A stretch of DNA of 64,000 nt from CAYHCE01 sp964355015 (lineage in GTDB: Bacteria; Cyanobacteriota; Cyanobacteriia; PCC-6307; Cyanobiaceae), in assembly GCA_964355015.1 (NCBI GenBank), contig CAYHCE010000016.1, positions 12,211 through 76,210 on the forward strand. The letters are read 5' to 3'. Made by a program: the position numbers and the translations under genes. Below the pieces are notes generated by a model. It saw only the letters and a list, made by a program, of their open reading frames with translations. It had not been told where the DNA came from and ran no database searches. Below, piece by piece: positions 53,011 to 61,510 of this stretch (positions are counted from its first letter, which is position 1; each line of letters begins with the position of its first letter).

Positions 53011-54561
53011 TCAGGAGGCGTGAAGCGAATCCGCCGCCAGCTGCCGCAGCGCCAGGCGATCGGTCTTGCCCACGGTGTTGAGGGGCAGGGTGGGGAGCAC
53101 GCGAATCTCCTCAGGAGCCTTGTAGCCCACCCGAGCACGCGCAAAGGCGATCAGTTCAGCTTCACTGGGGGCGTTCTGATCGGGGCGGAGGGTCACATAG
53201 GCCCGCACGTTCTCACCGTGCACGGGATCCTGAACGCCCACCACCCCCACCAGATCCACGGCCGGATGCTCGGCCAGGGCCTCCTCCACCTCCTGGGGGC
53301 AGATGTTCGAGCTGTCGTGCACGATGATCTGCTTGCGGCGGCCGCAGAACCAGAGGTAGCCGTCGTCATCGATCCGCATCTCATCGCCGGTGTCCAGCCA
53401 ACCCTGCCGGATGGTGTCGGCCGTGGCCTGGGGGTTGTCCCAGTAGCCCACCATCTGGGAAGGGGCCTGGAGCCAGAGTCGCCCCTGCTCGCCTACGGCC
53501 ACCTCAGCGCCGTCCTCGTTGCGCAGGCAGGCACTGAACCCCGGGCAGAGCCGGCCGACGGAACCGATCTTGTTGCGGCCTGAGGGAGGCGCCAGGGTGG
53601 CATAGCCGATCTCACTCATGCCGTAGCACTCGTCGATCCCGAAGCCGGAGGCCTGACGGAACTCTTCCTGCAGTTGATGGGGCACCTTGTCGCCACCGCT
53701 GATGCAGAGGCGCACCGACTGGAGATCCGTCGGCAGGAGCCGTTGATCCCGCAGCAGTCCGAACAGGGCGGCGGGCAGCATCAGCAACACGGCTGGCCGC
53801 TGACGCCGCAGCAGGGTTTCCACAGTGGGGCTGTCGATGCTGCTGGCGATCGCCGCGGAGGCTCCGGCGGCAAGGGCGGCCAGGGTGAGGCTGGAAGAGG
53901 CGATGTGGGCCAGGGAGCTGCCGGCCAGCACCTCCTCGCCGGCCCTGAGTTCGCTGGCCTGCAGCAACGACGCCAGCACGGCTCCGAAGCTGGCCCGGCT
54001 GTGGGTCACGCCCTTCGGTTTGCCGGTGCTGCCGGAGGTGAAGTAGATGAAGCAGGAATCGTCCGCTGCCAGCGCAGGCCAGGTCGAGGGTTCGCCGCTG
54101 GCTGGGGAAGCGGCCAGCAGGTCGCGGAAACCGGCGTGATCGTCGATGCGGTGGCAGCCCAGGGGCAGCTGAGCCGCGGCGGCGCTGGCCTGCACGTCGG
54201 CCAGCCGCTCCCCATGGAACACCAGGGCCACGGCTCCGCTCACCGTCAGCGCATGGTCGATTTCCGGGGGCACGTAGCGGTAGTTGAGCGGGGTGAGCAC
54301 CAGGCCGCTGCGCAGACCCGCCAGGTAGTGGACGATCAGCTCCACCCGGTTCGGAATCAGGGAGGCGAGCCGATCACCACGCTGCAGGCCCAGCCGGTGG
54401 TAGGCCCGGGCCAGGTGCTCGACCTGGCGGTCGAGGTCGGCCCAGCTGATCGCGTGGCTGAGATCCTGCAGCGCCATGGCCCCAGGGTTTCGCCGCAGGC
54501 CGGCCTCCAGGATGCAGTTGAGCTCGATGGGTGGCGCCATCGACGGGCCGTGGAACGCCAT
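53011..54561 (-). CDS. AMP-forming acyl-CoA synthetase / ligase
   Basis: A 516-residue ANL-superfamily adenylate-forming enzyme. The P-loop is CFIYFTSGSTGKPKGVTHS. Later motifs are DECYGMSEIGYATLAPPSGR, GWLDTGDEMRIDDDGYLWFC, GRRKQIIVHDSSNICPQEVE and the C-terminal catalytic Lys in LNTVGKTDRLALRQL. It activates a carboxylate with ATP and transfers it to CoA; the 4-coumarate:CoA ligase-like layout suggests an aromatic or medium/long-chain acid, but the substrate is unknown. ATG 54561 is used. No partner genes of a pathway are adjacent. Confidence 0.93.
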   Translation of the reverse strand: MAFHGPSMAPPIELNCILEAGLRRNPGAMALQDLSHAISWADLDRQVEHLARAYHRLGLQRGDRLASLIPNRVELIVHYLAGLRSGLVLTPLNYRYVPPEIDHALTVSGAVALVFHGERLADVQASAAAAQLPLGCHRIDDHAGFRDLLAASPASGEPSTWPALAADDSCFIYFTSGSTGKPKGVTHSRASFGAVLASLLQASELRAGEEVLAGSSLAHIASSSLTLAALAAGASAAIASSIDSPTVETLLRRQRPAVLLMLPAALFGLLRDQRLLPTDLQSVRLCISGGDKVPHQLQEEFRQASGFGIDECYGMSEIGYATLAPPSGRNKIGSVGRLCPGFSACLRNEDGAEVAVGEQGRLWLQAPSQMVGYWDNPQATADTIRQGWLDTGDEMRIDDDGYLWFCGRRKQIIVHDSSNICPQEVEEALAEHPAVDLVGVVGVQDPVHGENVRAYVTLRPDQNAPSEAELIAFARARVGYKAPEEIRVLPTLPLNTVGKTDRLALRQLAADSLHAS

Positions 54562-54737
54562 GGAATGCAGCCAGACGGCTCACTCTGGCAGCAACGATCA
54601 CCTTCCTTCGCAACAGGTGCCAAAGGATGGAGTTTGATGCCGTGATGCCTCAGATTGAAGATCCGCTCAAGTCAGGTCTCCGCTCAATGATTGAACGTTA
54701 GCTGAGTTCCAGGCCATCCACCTCACCCGTCACCCCG

Positions 54738-54810
54738 TTGGGTTGCTTTGCCTTTGCTGAAATCTGGAATGGCCGCCTGGCCATGCTTGGCTGTGTCATC
54801 GACCCGGGCG
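54738..54810 (+). pseudogene. HLIP gene remnant
   Basis: Bases 54738-54803 read [20 protein letters not shown] then ID, clearly homologous to [20 protein letters not shown] of the HLIP at 46711, including the chlorophyll-binding NGRLAML. There is no ATG in a proper place (only TTG 54738), the sequence diverges right after CVID and the C-terminal half is absent. It is a decayed copy, or a fragment left by duplication. Confidence 0.62.
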
Positions 54811-54931
54811 GACATCAGGCTCGACAAGTTGATACATTGAACGGCCCAACCAGTTATTGCTCATTGAGCCTCTCTCGATGGGCCCCACTCCATCGAGAGC
54901 ATGGGTGGATTTGATCGATGGATGGGCTGAG

Positions 54932-55159
54932 TTACGACGCCTGCTGATAGAGCTCCTCAAGCCGCTCCCGGTTGAGGTCGACGTACAGCACTTCCTCGCC
55001 GGGCTCGGGAGCCTCGGGATGGGGCCCGGGCCCGGAGCCACTCGTCTGAGCGGAGGTCAGCGGCGCGGAACGGCGCAGGTTCTGGCTCATCAGCGCAAAG
55101 GCGCCACCGGCAATCACCGCAAAGCAGATCAGATAGACGACAGCCAGGAGGTCTTCCAA
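54932..55159 (-). CDS. Small membrane protein with soluble tail (75 aa)
   Basis: A 75-residue protein: MEDLLAVVYLICFAVIAGGA then FALMSQNLRRSAPLTSAQ, a Gly/Pro/Glu-rich linker and VLYVDLNRERLEELYQQ. One N-terminal helix would anchor it in the membrane, with the conserved-looking tail in the cytoplasm. It has the look of a small cyanobacterial photosystem-associated subunit, but I cannot name it. The ATG at 55159 is well supported by the helix position. Confidence 0.66.
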   Translation of the reverse strand: MEDLLAVVYLICFAVIAGGAFALMSQNLRRSAPLTSAQTSGSGPGPHPEAPEPGEEVLYVDLNRERLEELYQQAS

Positions 55160-55219
55160 GCGTGAACCATTCTTTCCGCCAGCCTAGTATCAAGAACTGT
55201 GAAGCGTGGTGTTCGGCCT

Positions 55220-55465
55220 TCAGGCGCCGGCTCCGCCCTGCCGGCTCCGCCCCGCCACAACTGCGCCTGCGGCCGCCGTGCCGACCACCCCAGCAGCGGC
55301 CAGAAAAGCCAGGGTCTGCAGCACCAGCAACACGATGCCCAAGGCTGAGAAGAACCTGATCTGGATCTTCGCCTTGATCAGCAGAGTCAGCAGCAGCAGC
55401 ACCGTGGCCTGCAGTCCCAGCAGGCTGGCTGCGGTGAGGGGGCAGGGGGGCTTGGGAAGCAGCAC
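55220..55465 (-). CDS. Putative small membrane protein
   Basis: From a GTG at 55465, about 81 residues: PPCPLTAASLLGLQATVLLL then LTLLIKAKIQIRFFSALGIV and LLVLQTLAFLAAAGVVGTAA, i.e. two or three hydrophobic segments with a basic patch between. The hydrophobic pattern is good, but the GTG start and the Ala/Gly-rich tail make the call uncertain. Confidence 0.45.
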   Translation of the reverse strand: MLLPKPPCPLTAASLLGLQATVLLLLTLLIKAKIQIRFFSALGIVLLVLQTLAFLAAAGVVGTAAAGAVVAGRSRQGGAGA

Positions 55466-55524
55466 GGTTCCGGTCCGGTGCCGCCATGCTGGCAAGGCCT
55501 GAGGCCGAGCGGGAGGCTGAAGCG

Positions 55525-56178
55525 CTAAACCGCCGGCTTCCCGGCGATCACCGCGAAGAAGGGATCCCCCTTGCCGCCCAGCCAGCCCAGCGGCCCTGCC
55601 GCCCGGGTGGTCTCGGCGATCAGCCTCGGCACAGGCCACCCCTGCGCCACCAGCACCCGGGCCACGATGGCGAGGTGATCCCGATCGCCGCCATCGGTCC
55701 AGATCCGGGGTGCCTTCTGGAAGAACATCCGGTTGGAGAACGCCACGATCAGCTGGCCGCCGGGACGGATCACCCGCAGCAACTCAGCGGCCACCGCCTC
55801 GGGCTGCTGCAGGTACTGCCAGCCGGCCACGATCAGCGCCGCATCGACGCTGTCCGCTTCCAGGGGCAGACGCTGGTCGACGTTGAGGTTCTGCAGCCAG
55901 TGGCGGTCCAGACGCGGGTTGGCCTCCAGCTCCCTGGCGTTGAGGCCGTGGCCGATCACCTCTCTGGTGCGGAGGCTCTCGGGCAGATGGCTCACCCAGC
56001 TGCTCATCAGATCCAGCACCACCGCCCCCGGCGGAATCCGTTCCTGGTAGAGCGCCGTCAGCCTGGCGCGAAACGCCCCATCGAGGTGGTGCACAAAGCG
56101 GGGCTCGGCATAAAACAGCGCGTCATCGGAGCGGTCCTGTTTCCAGCGTTCCTGCTCGCTCAGCACCGGCACGGCCAT
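55525..56178 (-). CDS. SAM-dependent methyltransferase (class I)
   Basis: A 217-residue methyltransferase. Motif I is atypical but recognisable: PPGAVVLDLMSSWVSHLPES (the usual Gly-rich loop is replaced by LMSSWVSH). The acidic end of beta-2 may be NARELEANPRLDRHWLQNLN. The later strands LPLEADSVDAALIVAGWQYL and LLRVIRPGGQLIVAFSNRMF fit motifs II and III. The acceptor is unknown; the loss of the Gly-rich loop is typical of one cyanobacterial subgroup. It lies four bases after the P450 gene on the same strand, so both may act in one pathway. Confidence 0.85.
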   Translation of the reverse strand: MAVPVLSEQERWKQDRSDDALFYAEPRFVHHLDGAFRARLTALYQERIPPGAVVLDLMSSWVSHLPESLRTREVIGHGLNARELEANPRLDRHWLQNLNVDQRLPLEADSVDAALIVAGWQYLQQPEAVAAELLRVIRPGGQLIVAFSNRMFFQKAPRIWTDGGDRDHLAIVARVLVAQGWPVPRLIAETTRAAGPLGWLGGKGDPFFAVIAGKPAV

Positions 56179-56181
56179 GGC

Positions 56182-57135
56182 TCACTCCACCCCGACGGGA
56201 TCGGGAACGGTGACGCGGGGGCGGGGACGCACCAGCAGGCCATCTTTCGGCGAGGGGCTGGGAATGACCCTGAGCGTCAGATGCTGATCCGGCTCCAGCT
56301 CCAGGGTCAGCTGCTGGAGCAGCCCCACTGTCAGCAGCCGGATCTCCAGCTCCGCCAGCGCCTTGCCCAGGCACACCCGCTCACCGCCTCCGAACGGCAG
56401 CAGGGTGGCTGTGCTGTCACCGCCCAGATGCCGCTGCGGCCGGAAGGTCTCCAGATCCTCGCTCCCCCTGCCGTGGCGATCGCTGGCGGCGATGCTCACC
56501 TGCACCACCCGATCGGCCGGAACCAGCACACCCGCCAGGGCGATGGGCTCCCGGGTGCGGCGGAAGAAGCCACCCACCGGCGGGGTCAGCCGCATCACCT
56601 CCTTCAGCACCGCATCGAGCCGCGGGGCCCGGATCGCGTCGTAGGCGGCCACGGCCTCCCCCTGCGAAGGCGGCCAGGGCAAGAGGCCAAGTTCCTCCTG
56701 CAGCCAGGCCAGCTCGGCCGGGTGCTGCAGCAAGGTGAGCAGCAGGCAGCTCAGCGAGGAAGCAGTGGTTTCGTAGCCGGCGAACAGCAGCAGCAGAAGC
56801 TGCTCCGCCACGTCGTCGTCGCCCAGGGGGAGGCCGGCTTCATCGAGGCCACCGGCCAGCAGATCAAGGCCGCCGGCGGCGAGGGGAACTCCGGCGGCAG
56901 CGGCGGCCTGGGCCTTTCTGAGCACGGCGCCCAGGCGCCGCAGCAGGCTGGTTTCGTACACATCGCCGTAGCGCTCGAAGCGCGAGCGGGCGAAATCAGG
57001 ATTCCGGAAGAAGGCGAGGGTTTCGAGCACTCCGCTCACCGCTGGCGTGCTCGGCAGGGGCAGAAGGGTGGCGGGATCGAGGGGCAACCGACGTGATCCG
57101 GAGAGATGCCCAGGCTGGCGGCCAGCAGCCGGCAC
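56182..57135 (-). CDS. Cytochrome P450 with internal deletion
   Basis: A P450 of about 317 residues, against roughly 440 in CYP120-like cyanobacterial P450s. Present are the haem-binding loop FGGGERVCLGKALAELEIRL, helix I (LLLLLFAGYETTASSLSCLL) and the ExxR helix VLKEVMRLTPP. The N-terminal part (VSGVLETLAFFRNPDFARSR, RYGDVYETSLL) runs straight into a helix-G/H-like segment (RRLGAVLRKAQ), so about 120-130 residues covering helices B-F are missing, in frame, near base 56950. Substrate binding is probably lost. A GTG start at 57135 is assumed. Confidence 0.8.
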   Translation of the reverse strand: MPAAGRQPGHLSGSRRLPLDPATLLPLPSTPAVSGVLETLAFFRNPDFARSRFERYGDVYETSLLRRLGAVLRKAQAAAAAGVPLAAGGLDLLAGGLDEAGLPLGDDDVAEQLLLLLFAGYETTASSLSCLLLTLLQHPAELAWLQEELGLLPWPPSQGEAVAAYDAIRAPRLDAVLKEVMRLTPPVGGFFRRTREPIALAGVLVPADRVVQVSIAASDRHGRGSEDLETFRPQRHLGGDSTATLLPFGGGERVCLGKALAELEIRLLTVGLLQQLTLELEPDQHLTLRVIPSPSPKDGLLVRPRPRVTVPDPVGVE

Positions 57136-57162
57136 CGCGAAGCCTTCGGCCCATCCAGCGGC

Positions 57163-57246
57163 TCAGATCAGCAAGGTCATCGTCAGGCTCACCAGGGCCA
57201 GCCCGGCCAGACCGGTGGCGGCCAGAAGTGCGACAGATTGGGCCAC
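57163..57246 (-). CDS. Putative 27-residue membrane peptide
   Basis: Reading on the minus strand from a GTG at 57246: MAQSVALLAATGLAGLALVS then LTMTLLI and stop. It is a single hydrophobic helix between two larger genes, like the small photosystem or cytochrome subunits of cyanobacteria, but it matches none I know. The support is weak. Confidence 0.3.
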   Translation of the reverse strand: MAQSVALLAATGLAGLALVSLTMTLLI

Positions 57247-57561
57247 GGGCGGCTCCAGCAAGGTCGAAACCTAGAGCGATTCTTAAGGTCCGGAGTCATA
57301 CCGGCCTGGTAGCGCAGCAATCCGTCATGGGAGCGGCGGCTCAGAGATGGCTGCTCTGAAGCTGCCAGGCTGAACTCACCTGGCGCCACAACCATGGGCG
57401 GGCGACGTCACCATCGTGGTTGCCCAGGCCCGCCTGGCGGCAGCAGCCATTCCCCTGCTCAAGTTCCCGCAGAGCACCACCGCAGAGCCGCTCGAAGCGA
57501 ACCGTTCCCTGCTGCATCCCGATGCGGTGCTGCCCTGCCGGGAGAGCCGACTCTTCGCTGA

Positions 57562-57921
57562 TTGGCCGGTCGAGGCCGAGATGTTCCCGTCGCCCGCTGG
57601 ACCCAGGTCGACAGTGGCCATCCCCTGATCGATGCCCAGCTGAACGAACTGCTGGCTACGGGCTACATCTCCAACCGGGGCCGCCAGTGGGTGGCCTCCC
57701 ATTTCATCACTGAGCTGCGGCTGCCCTGGATCTGGGGCGCCCGCTTCTTCGAGTGGGCCCTGATCAATGCCCACCCGGCCCTGAACACAGGCAACTGGGC
57801 CTATCTGGCCGGCGTGGGCTCCGACCCCCGCAGCTTCGGGGGCACCCCGCGCCGCTTCGATCTCGAGCGACAGGTGCGTCTGTACGACCCCCAGCAGACC
57901 CACCGCCAGCGCTGGAGCTGA
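57562..57921 (+). pseudogene. C-terminal fragment of a DASH-type cryptochrome/photolyase
   Basis: The frame contains GHPLIDAQLNELLATGYISN then RGRQWVASHFITELRLPWIW and NTGNWAYLAGVGSDPRS, the FAD-binding end of cryptochrome-DASH (compare ATGFMSNRGRQNVASF and NYGNWNYVAGVGNDPR). The N-terminal photolyase domain and most of the FAD domain are absent. Upstream text in another frame from 57416 is unrelated-looking, so the gene was cut or frame-shifted. It sits five bases before an intact photolyase-related gene. Confidence 0.72.
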
Positions 57922-57926
57922 ACCCC

Positions 57927-59441
57927 ATGCCCCTCAACCTGATCCTTGGCGACCAGCTTCACCCCGACTGGATCACCCCCTCGCCCCTGCAGCTCGCCCC
58001 CGGCTCCCGGGTGCTGATGATCGAAGACCTGGCCGTGGCCTCGACCTGGCGCTACCACCGTTTGCGGCTGCTGCACACCTTCGTGGCCATGCGCAGCTTC
58101 GGTGAGGCCCTGCGCGAACGGGGGGTGGCGGTGGCCTACTTCGAGCTGCCCGATTCGGTGGGGGTGTCGTTCTGGCAGCGGCTGGCGGCCGAGCTGGGCG
58201 ACGGGCGCGAGCTACGGGTGGCCGAAGTCACCGACCGGGGCTTCGAGGCGCGGCTGCAGCGGTTCTGTGCGGAACAGGGCGTGCAGCTCACCGTGCTGCC
58301 CTCGCCGGCGTTTCTGGAATCGGTGGCCGAGAGCCGGACCTGGTTCGAGGGGCGCCGCCGCCCCTTCATGAAGACCTTCTATGAGCGCCAGCGGCGCCGC
58401 CTCGGCCTGCTGCTCGAAGCCGATGGCAGCCCCTGCGGCGGCCGCTGGAGCTTCGATGCCGACAACCGCCGCAAGCTGCCCAAGGGCTACGTGGAGCCGC
58501 CGCTGCTGGCGGTGGCGGCCAGCCCCCATGAGCCGGAGGTGCGGGCCCTGATCGCCCGCCACTTCGCCGACCACCCCGGTGAGCTGGGGCCGCTGTGGAT
58601 TCCCTTCGATCACGTCGGGGCGGCGGCCTGGCTGAGGGGTTTTCTGCAGGAGCGTCTCGACGGCTTCGGGCCCTTTGAGGACGCCCTCAGCCAGCACCAC
58701 GACACCCTCAACCATTCCCTGCTCTCCCCCCTGCTCAACATCGGCCTTCTGACCCCGGCGGCGGTGATCGCCGCCACCCCGGCCCATGTGGAAGCGCGCC
58801 AGGAGCGGGGCCAGCCGGTGCCGATCGCCTCGCTGGAGGGGTTCCTGCGCCAGGTGATCGGCTGGCGCGAGTTTGTGCGCGGCATCGACCGGGTGCATGG
58901 CGAACGCCAGGGGACGGGCAACTTCTGGAACCACCGGCGCCGGCTCGCCCCCTGCTGGAACGACGGCAGCACCGGCCTGCCGCCACTCGATGCGGCGATC
59001 GAACGGGTGAACCGCCTCGGCTACAACCACCACATCGAGCGGCTGATGGTGATCAGCAACCTGATGCTGCTGTGCGAGATCCACCCCGGCGAGGTGCACC
59101 GCTGGTTCATGGAGCGCTACCTGGATTCCTGTGAGTGGGTGATGGGCCCGAACGTGTACGGCATGGGCCTGATGAGCGATGGCGGCCTGTTCGCCACCAA
59201 GCCCTACATCGGCGGCTCCAACTACATCCTCAAGATGGGCGACTTCAAGAAGGGCCCCTGGTGCGAGATCTGGGATGGCCTCTACTGGCGCTTCATCGAC
59301 CGCCATCGCACCTTCTTCCAGGCCAACCCCCGCCTCTCGATGATGGTGCGGCTGCTGGAGCGGATGGACCCCAAGCGGCGCGAGGGGCTGGAGGCTGCCG
59401 CCGGGGCGTTCCTGGCGCGGACCACCATGGAAGCCCCCTGA
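57927..59441 (+). CDS. FeS-type photolyase-related protein (PhrB/CryPro family)
   Basis: About 504 residues, full length for the deoxyribodipyrimidine photolyase-related family whose best-known member, PhrB, repairs (6-4) photoproducts. It begins MPLNLILGDQLHPDWITPS. The FAD domain contains RQVIGWREFVRGIDRVHG, NRLGYNHHIERLMVISNLML and VMGPNVYGMGLMSDGGLFAT. The four cysteines expected to hold a 4Fe-4S cluster can be matched to Cys in RRLAPCWND or LLCEIHPGE, then SCEWVMG and GPWCEIWDG. It likely uses light to repair UV damage. ATG 57927 follows the broken cryptochrome directly. Confidence 0.93.
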   Translation: MPLNLILGDQLHPDWITPSPLQLAPGSRVLMIEDLAVASTWRYHRLRLLHTFVAMRSFGEALRERGVAVAYFELPDSVGVSFWQRLAAELGDGRELRVAEVTDRGFEARLQRFCAEQGVQLTVLPSPAFLESVAESRTWFEGRRRPFMKTFYERQRRRLGLLLEADGSPCGGRWSFDADNRRKLPKGYVEPPLLAVAASPHEPEVRALIARHFADHPGELGPLWIPFDHVGAAAWLRGFLQERLDGFGPFEDALSQHHDTLNHSLLSPLLNIGLLTPAAVIAATPAHVEARQERGQPVPIASLEGFLRQVIGWREFVRGIDRVHGERQGTGNFWNHRRRLAPCWNDGSTGLPPLDAAIERVNRLGYNHHIERLMVISNLMLLCEIHPGEVHRWFMERYLDSCEWVMGPNVYGMGLMSDGGLFATKPYIGGSNYILKMGDFKKGPWCEIWDGLYWRFIDRHRTFFQANPRLSMMVRLLERMDPKRREGLEAAAGAFLARTTMEAP

Positions 59442-59658
59442 GCAGCACGCCAGCTGGGCAGGCTCATGCTCTTGCAGATCTCGTCCTGCAGGATCGCGTC
59501 AAACGGCAGTTGCGTTGATCATGGTTCTGCCCTCGAATGGATGGCGCCGAGCGAGAAGTCTTCTTTGAGAAGCGACGGCCATCATCGGCAACCAGGTGCC
59601 GATCGCTCTGGAAGAGTTCTGCTGAATCCTCAGTCATCCAAGCTCTCTCGGAGCAGGT

Positions 59659-60942
59659 TCATTGGTCATGCCTTTGGATACCTGGCCATGGGCTAGTGCC
59701 ACCTGGGCCGTCCTTTGGACCAGGACCAGGGCTGCCGTTGCCCGGCTGTGCACTCCTCGGGAAAATCACCACTTTCTGCTCCGCCGGCAGGAAACGGCGG
59801 GGCAGGCTCGGCCTCGAATCGAGCCCTTTTCTGCGCGCCTGCTCGTAGGCCTTCAGCAAGGGCGCATCCGGTTCCGCAGCGGACGCGGGGACGAGCACAT
59901 CGGCGCAGGATCGTGGATCGATGCCGGCGGCGACCAGCAGCCGCAGCGCCTCGGCCTGGGCCTGGTTGCGCTGCTCCTCGATCACCTCCTCCCGTTCCTG
60001 GGCGGCCACGCCGAACCACCCTTCGATCTGGCCCCAGGCCTGACTCATCGTGAGCGGCCAGCTAATTGAGGTCTGCTGTGGAATAGCTTGAGGCGCATCA
60101 AAGTCCGCCAGCCCGTGCAACTCCTTCAGGGCAGTCGCCACTGCTGGCGCATGCTGTTGCAGCACCTGCCAATGGGGGGACTCGGTCAGTCGGGCATTGA
60201 TCCAGTGGCCCCGATTACGGCCTTGAATAACCGAAATCCACGGTATAATGTAATATGTTCTTATGAGAGATTCATACAACTCTGAAACTAAATCCCTTCT
60301 GTGCGACAGACCCGCCACCTTGTGGATCCGCTCCGCCAGCAGGGTGTGGATGCGATCAAATCTCTCCCGACGCTGCTGCGGCTGGCCCAGCTGAACCGCG
60401 GCAAATTCCTGGGCGATCCGGCAGGTGGCTTCGGGCGGAAGAGCGAACGCTGGCTCTCCTCCCTGCCGCTTCCCTGGTGGCGAAGCCTGCCGGACCAACA
60501 CCAGGCCGGTGGCATTGAGCAGGATCGTGCGCTCCTCGATGGCGGCCGAGGGCCGTTCTGGATCACTTTCCGGGTTGGTCTCGTGTTGCAAGGACACCAC
60601 GAAGGGCACGAAGAACCCCTGCCGGAGGCGCGGCGGGAGCTCGAAGCCGCTCAGACAGACGCCCGACTCTGATGGTGGCGGCGTTATGGCGACCGCCTGG
60701 GTGCGGCCCACCGGATCGGCCGCAGCCGGCGGGCAGACCGGGCCGCGGAACGGTCGCACGACCAGGGTGATAGGGGCCTCCATCGAAGCTGCTGCCATCA
60801 GCCGCTCCAGCACCCGGGTGGCCGCCAGAAGCTCCGGAGAAAGATCGGTCGCCGCAGGGGGTGCGGCGAGGCCGGGCAGCGAGCCCAAAGAGAGCACCCA
60901 GAGGGAGACCAACGCCCTGAGTTGTCGTTGCCAGGGCGCCAT
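59659..60942 (-). CDS. Exported protein of unknown function, copy 1
   Basis: A 427-residue protein with signal peptide (LRALVSLWVLSLGSLPGLAA). Recurrent blocks are LLAATRVLERLMAAASMEAP, FELPPRLRQGFFVPFVVSLQ, TCRIAQEFAAVQLGQPQQRR and QAWGQIEGWFGVAAQEREEV, followed by CADVLVPASAAEPDAPLLKA. Five or six Cys may form disulfides. No family is recognised. A central part (around bases 60060-60310) differs from copy 2 and is AT-richer, so the copies diverged there by insertion or replacement. It is divergent from the broken gene at 61131. Confidence 0.75.
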   Translation of the reverse strand: MAPWQRQLRALVSLWVLSLGSLPGLAAPPAATDLSPELLAATRVLERLMAAASMEAPITLVVRPFRGPVCPPAAADPVGRTQAVAITPPPSESGVCLSGFELPPRLRQGFFVPFVVSLQHETNPESDPERPSAAIEERTILLNATGLVLVRQASPPGKRQGGEPAFALPPEATCRIAQEFAAVQLGQPQQRRERFDRIHTLLAERIHKVAGLSHRRDLVSELYESLIRTYYIIPWISVIQGRNRGHWINARLTESPHWQVLQQHAPAVATALKELHGLADFDAPQAIPQQTSISWPLTMSQAWGQIEGWFGVAAQEREEVIEEQRNQAQAEALRLLVAAGIDPRSCADVLVPASAAEPDAPLLKAYEQARRKGLDSRPSLPRRFLPAEQKVVIFPRSAQPGNGSPGPGPKDGPGGTSPWPGIQRHDQ

Positions 60943-61130
60943 CGACTCCTCTCTTCCGTTGTTCCTCTATTCCCTACAACGGCGGCCGCTGTTGCTGTGC
61001 GCATCGTTGTATACCGCCACTGGAGTGGATCCCGGCCAACGGCACCGCTGTCCAGCTCCTTGCGGCAGGAATGCCTCTGCCGCTCGGCCGGCGCTTTGGC
61101 ATGCTGAGAGGCAGTGGGAATGGGGTTTCC

Positions 61131-61286
61131 ATGAGCAGGTTCCTTCCCCTTACTTAATGGGCCGTTGTCCTGCCCGCCGCTGTGGTGGGCCTCACTCTGG
61201 GAGCCGCGATTCAGGGACAGACCATGCATCGGAGTTATGTTTTCCAGAGTCCGCTTCTCGTTCCAGCGGAGCCATGCCTTCCATGA
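61131..61286 (+). pseudogene. Nonsense-mutated copy of the two-repeat secreted protein gene
   Basis: The sequence starts ATG as MSRFLPLT then hits TAA at 61155, where the intact copy (62889) has CAA (Gln). Beyond it the frame continues WAVVLPAAVVGLTLGAAIQG QTM, matching the intact signal peptide, and ends at 61286 without the repeats. Only the signal-peptide part was kept in the duplication. Confidence 0.8.
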
Positions 61287-61510
61287 CCGGTCTGGGATAG
61301 CGACCCGATGCGTTGCAGAAGGCTTGCCAGGTTCGATGCCTCTCTGGCTCTTCAGGATCTGCCTCTGTGGATAGCAACAATCGATCGCTTAGAAAGATCA
61401 TTGTTGGATGTTCCTTCACCCAGTTCCTCTCGGAGCACGTTGATGGATCACCCCTCTCGATACCGCTGACGTTCACGAGGCGGGAGCGGATCCACCGCGA
61501 GACGGCTTGG

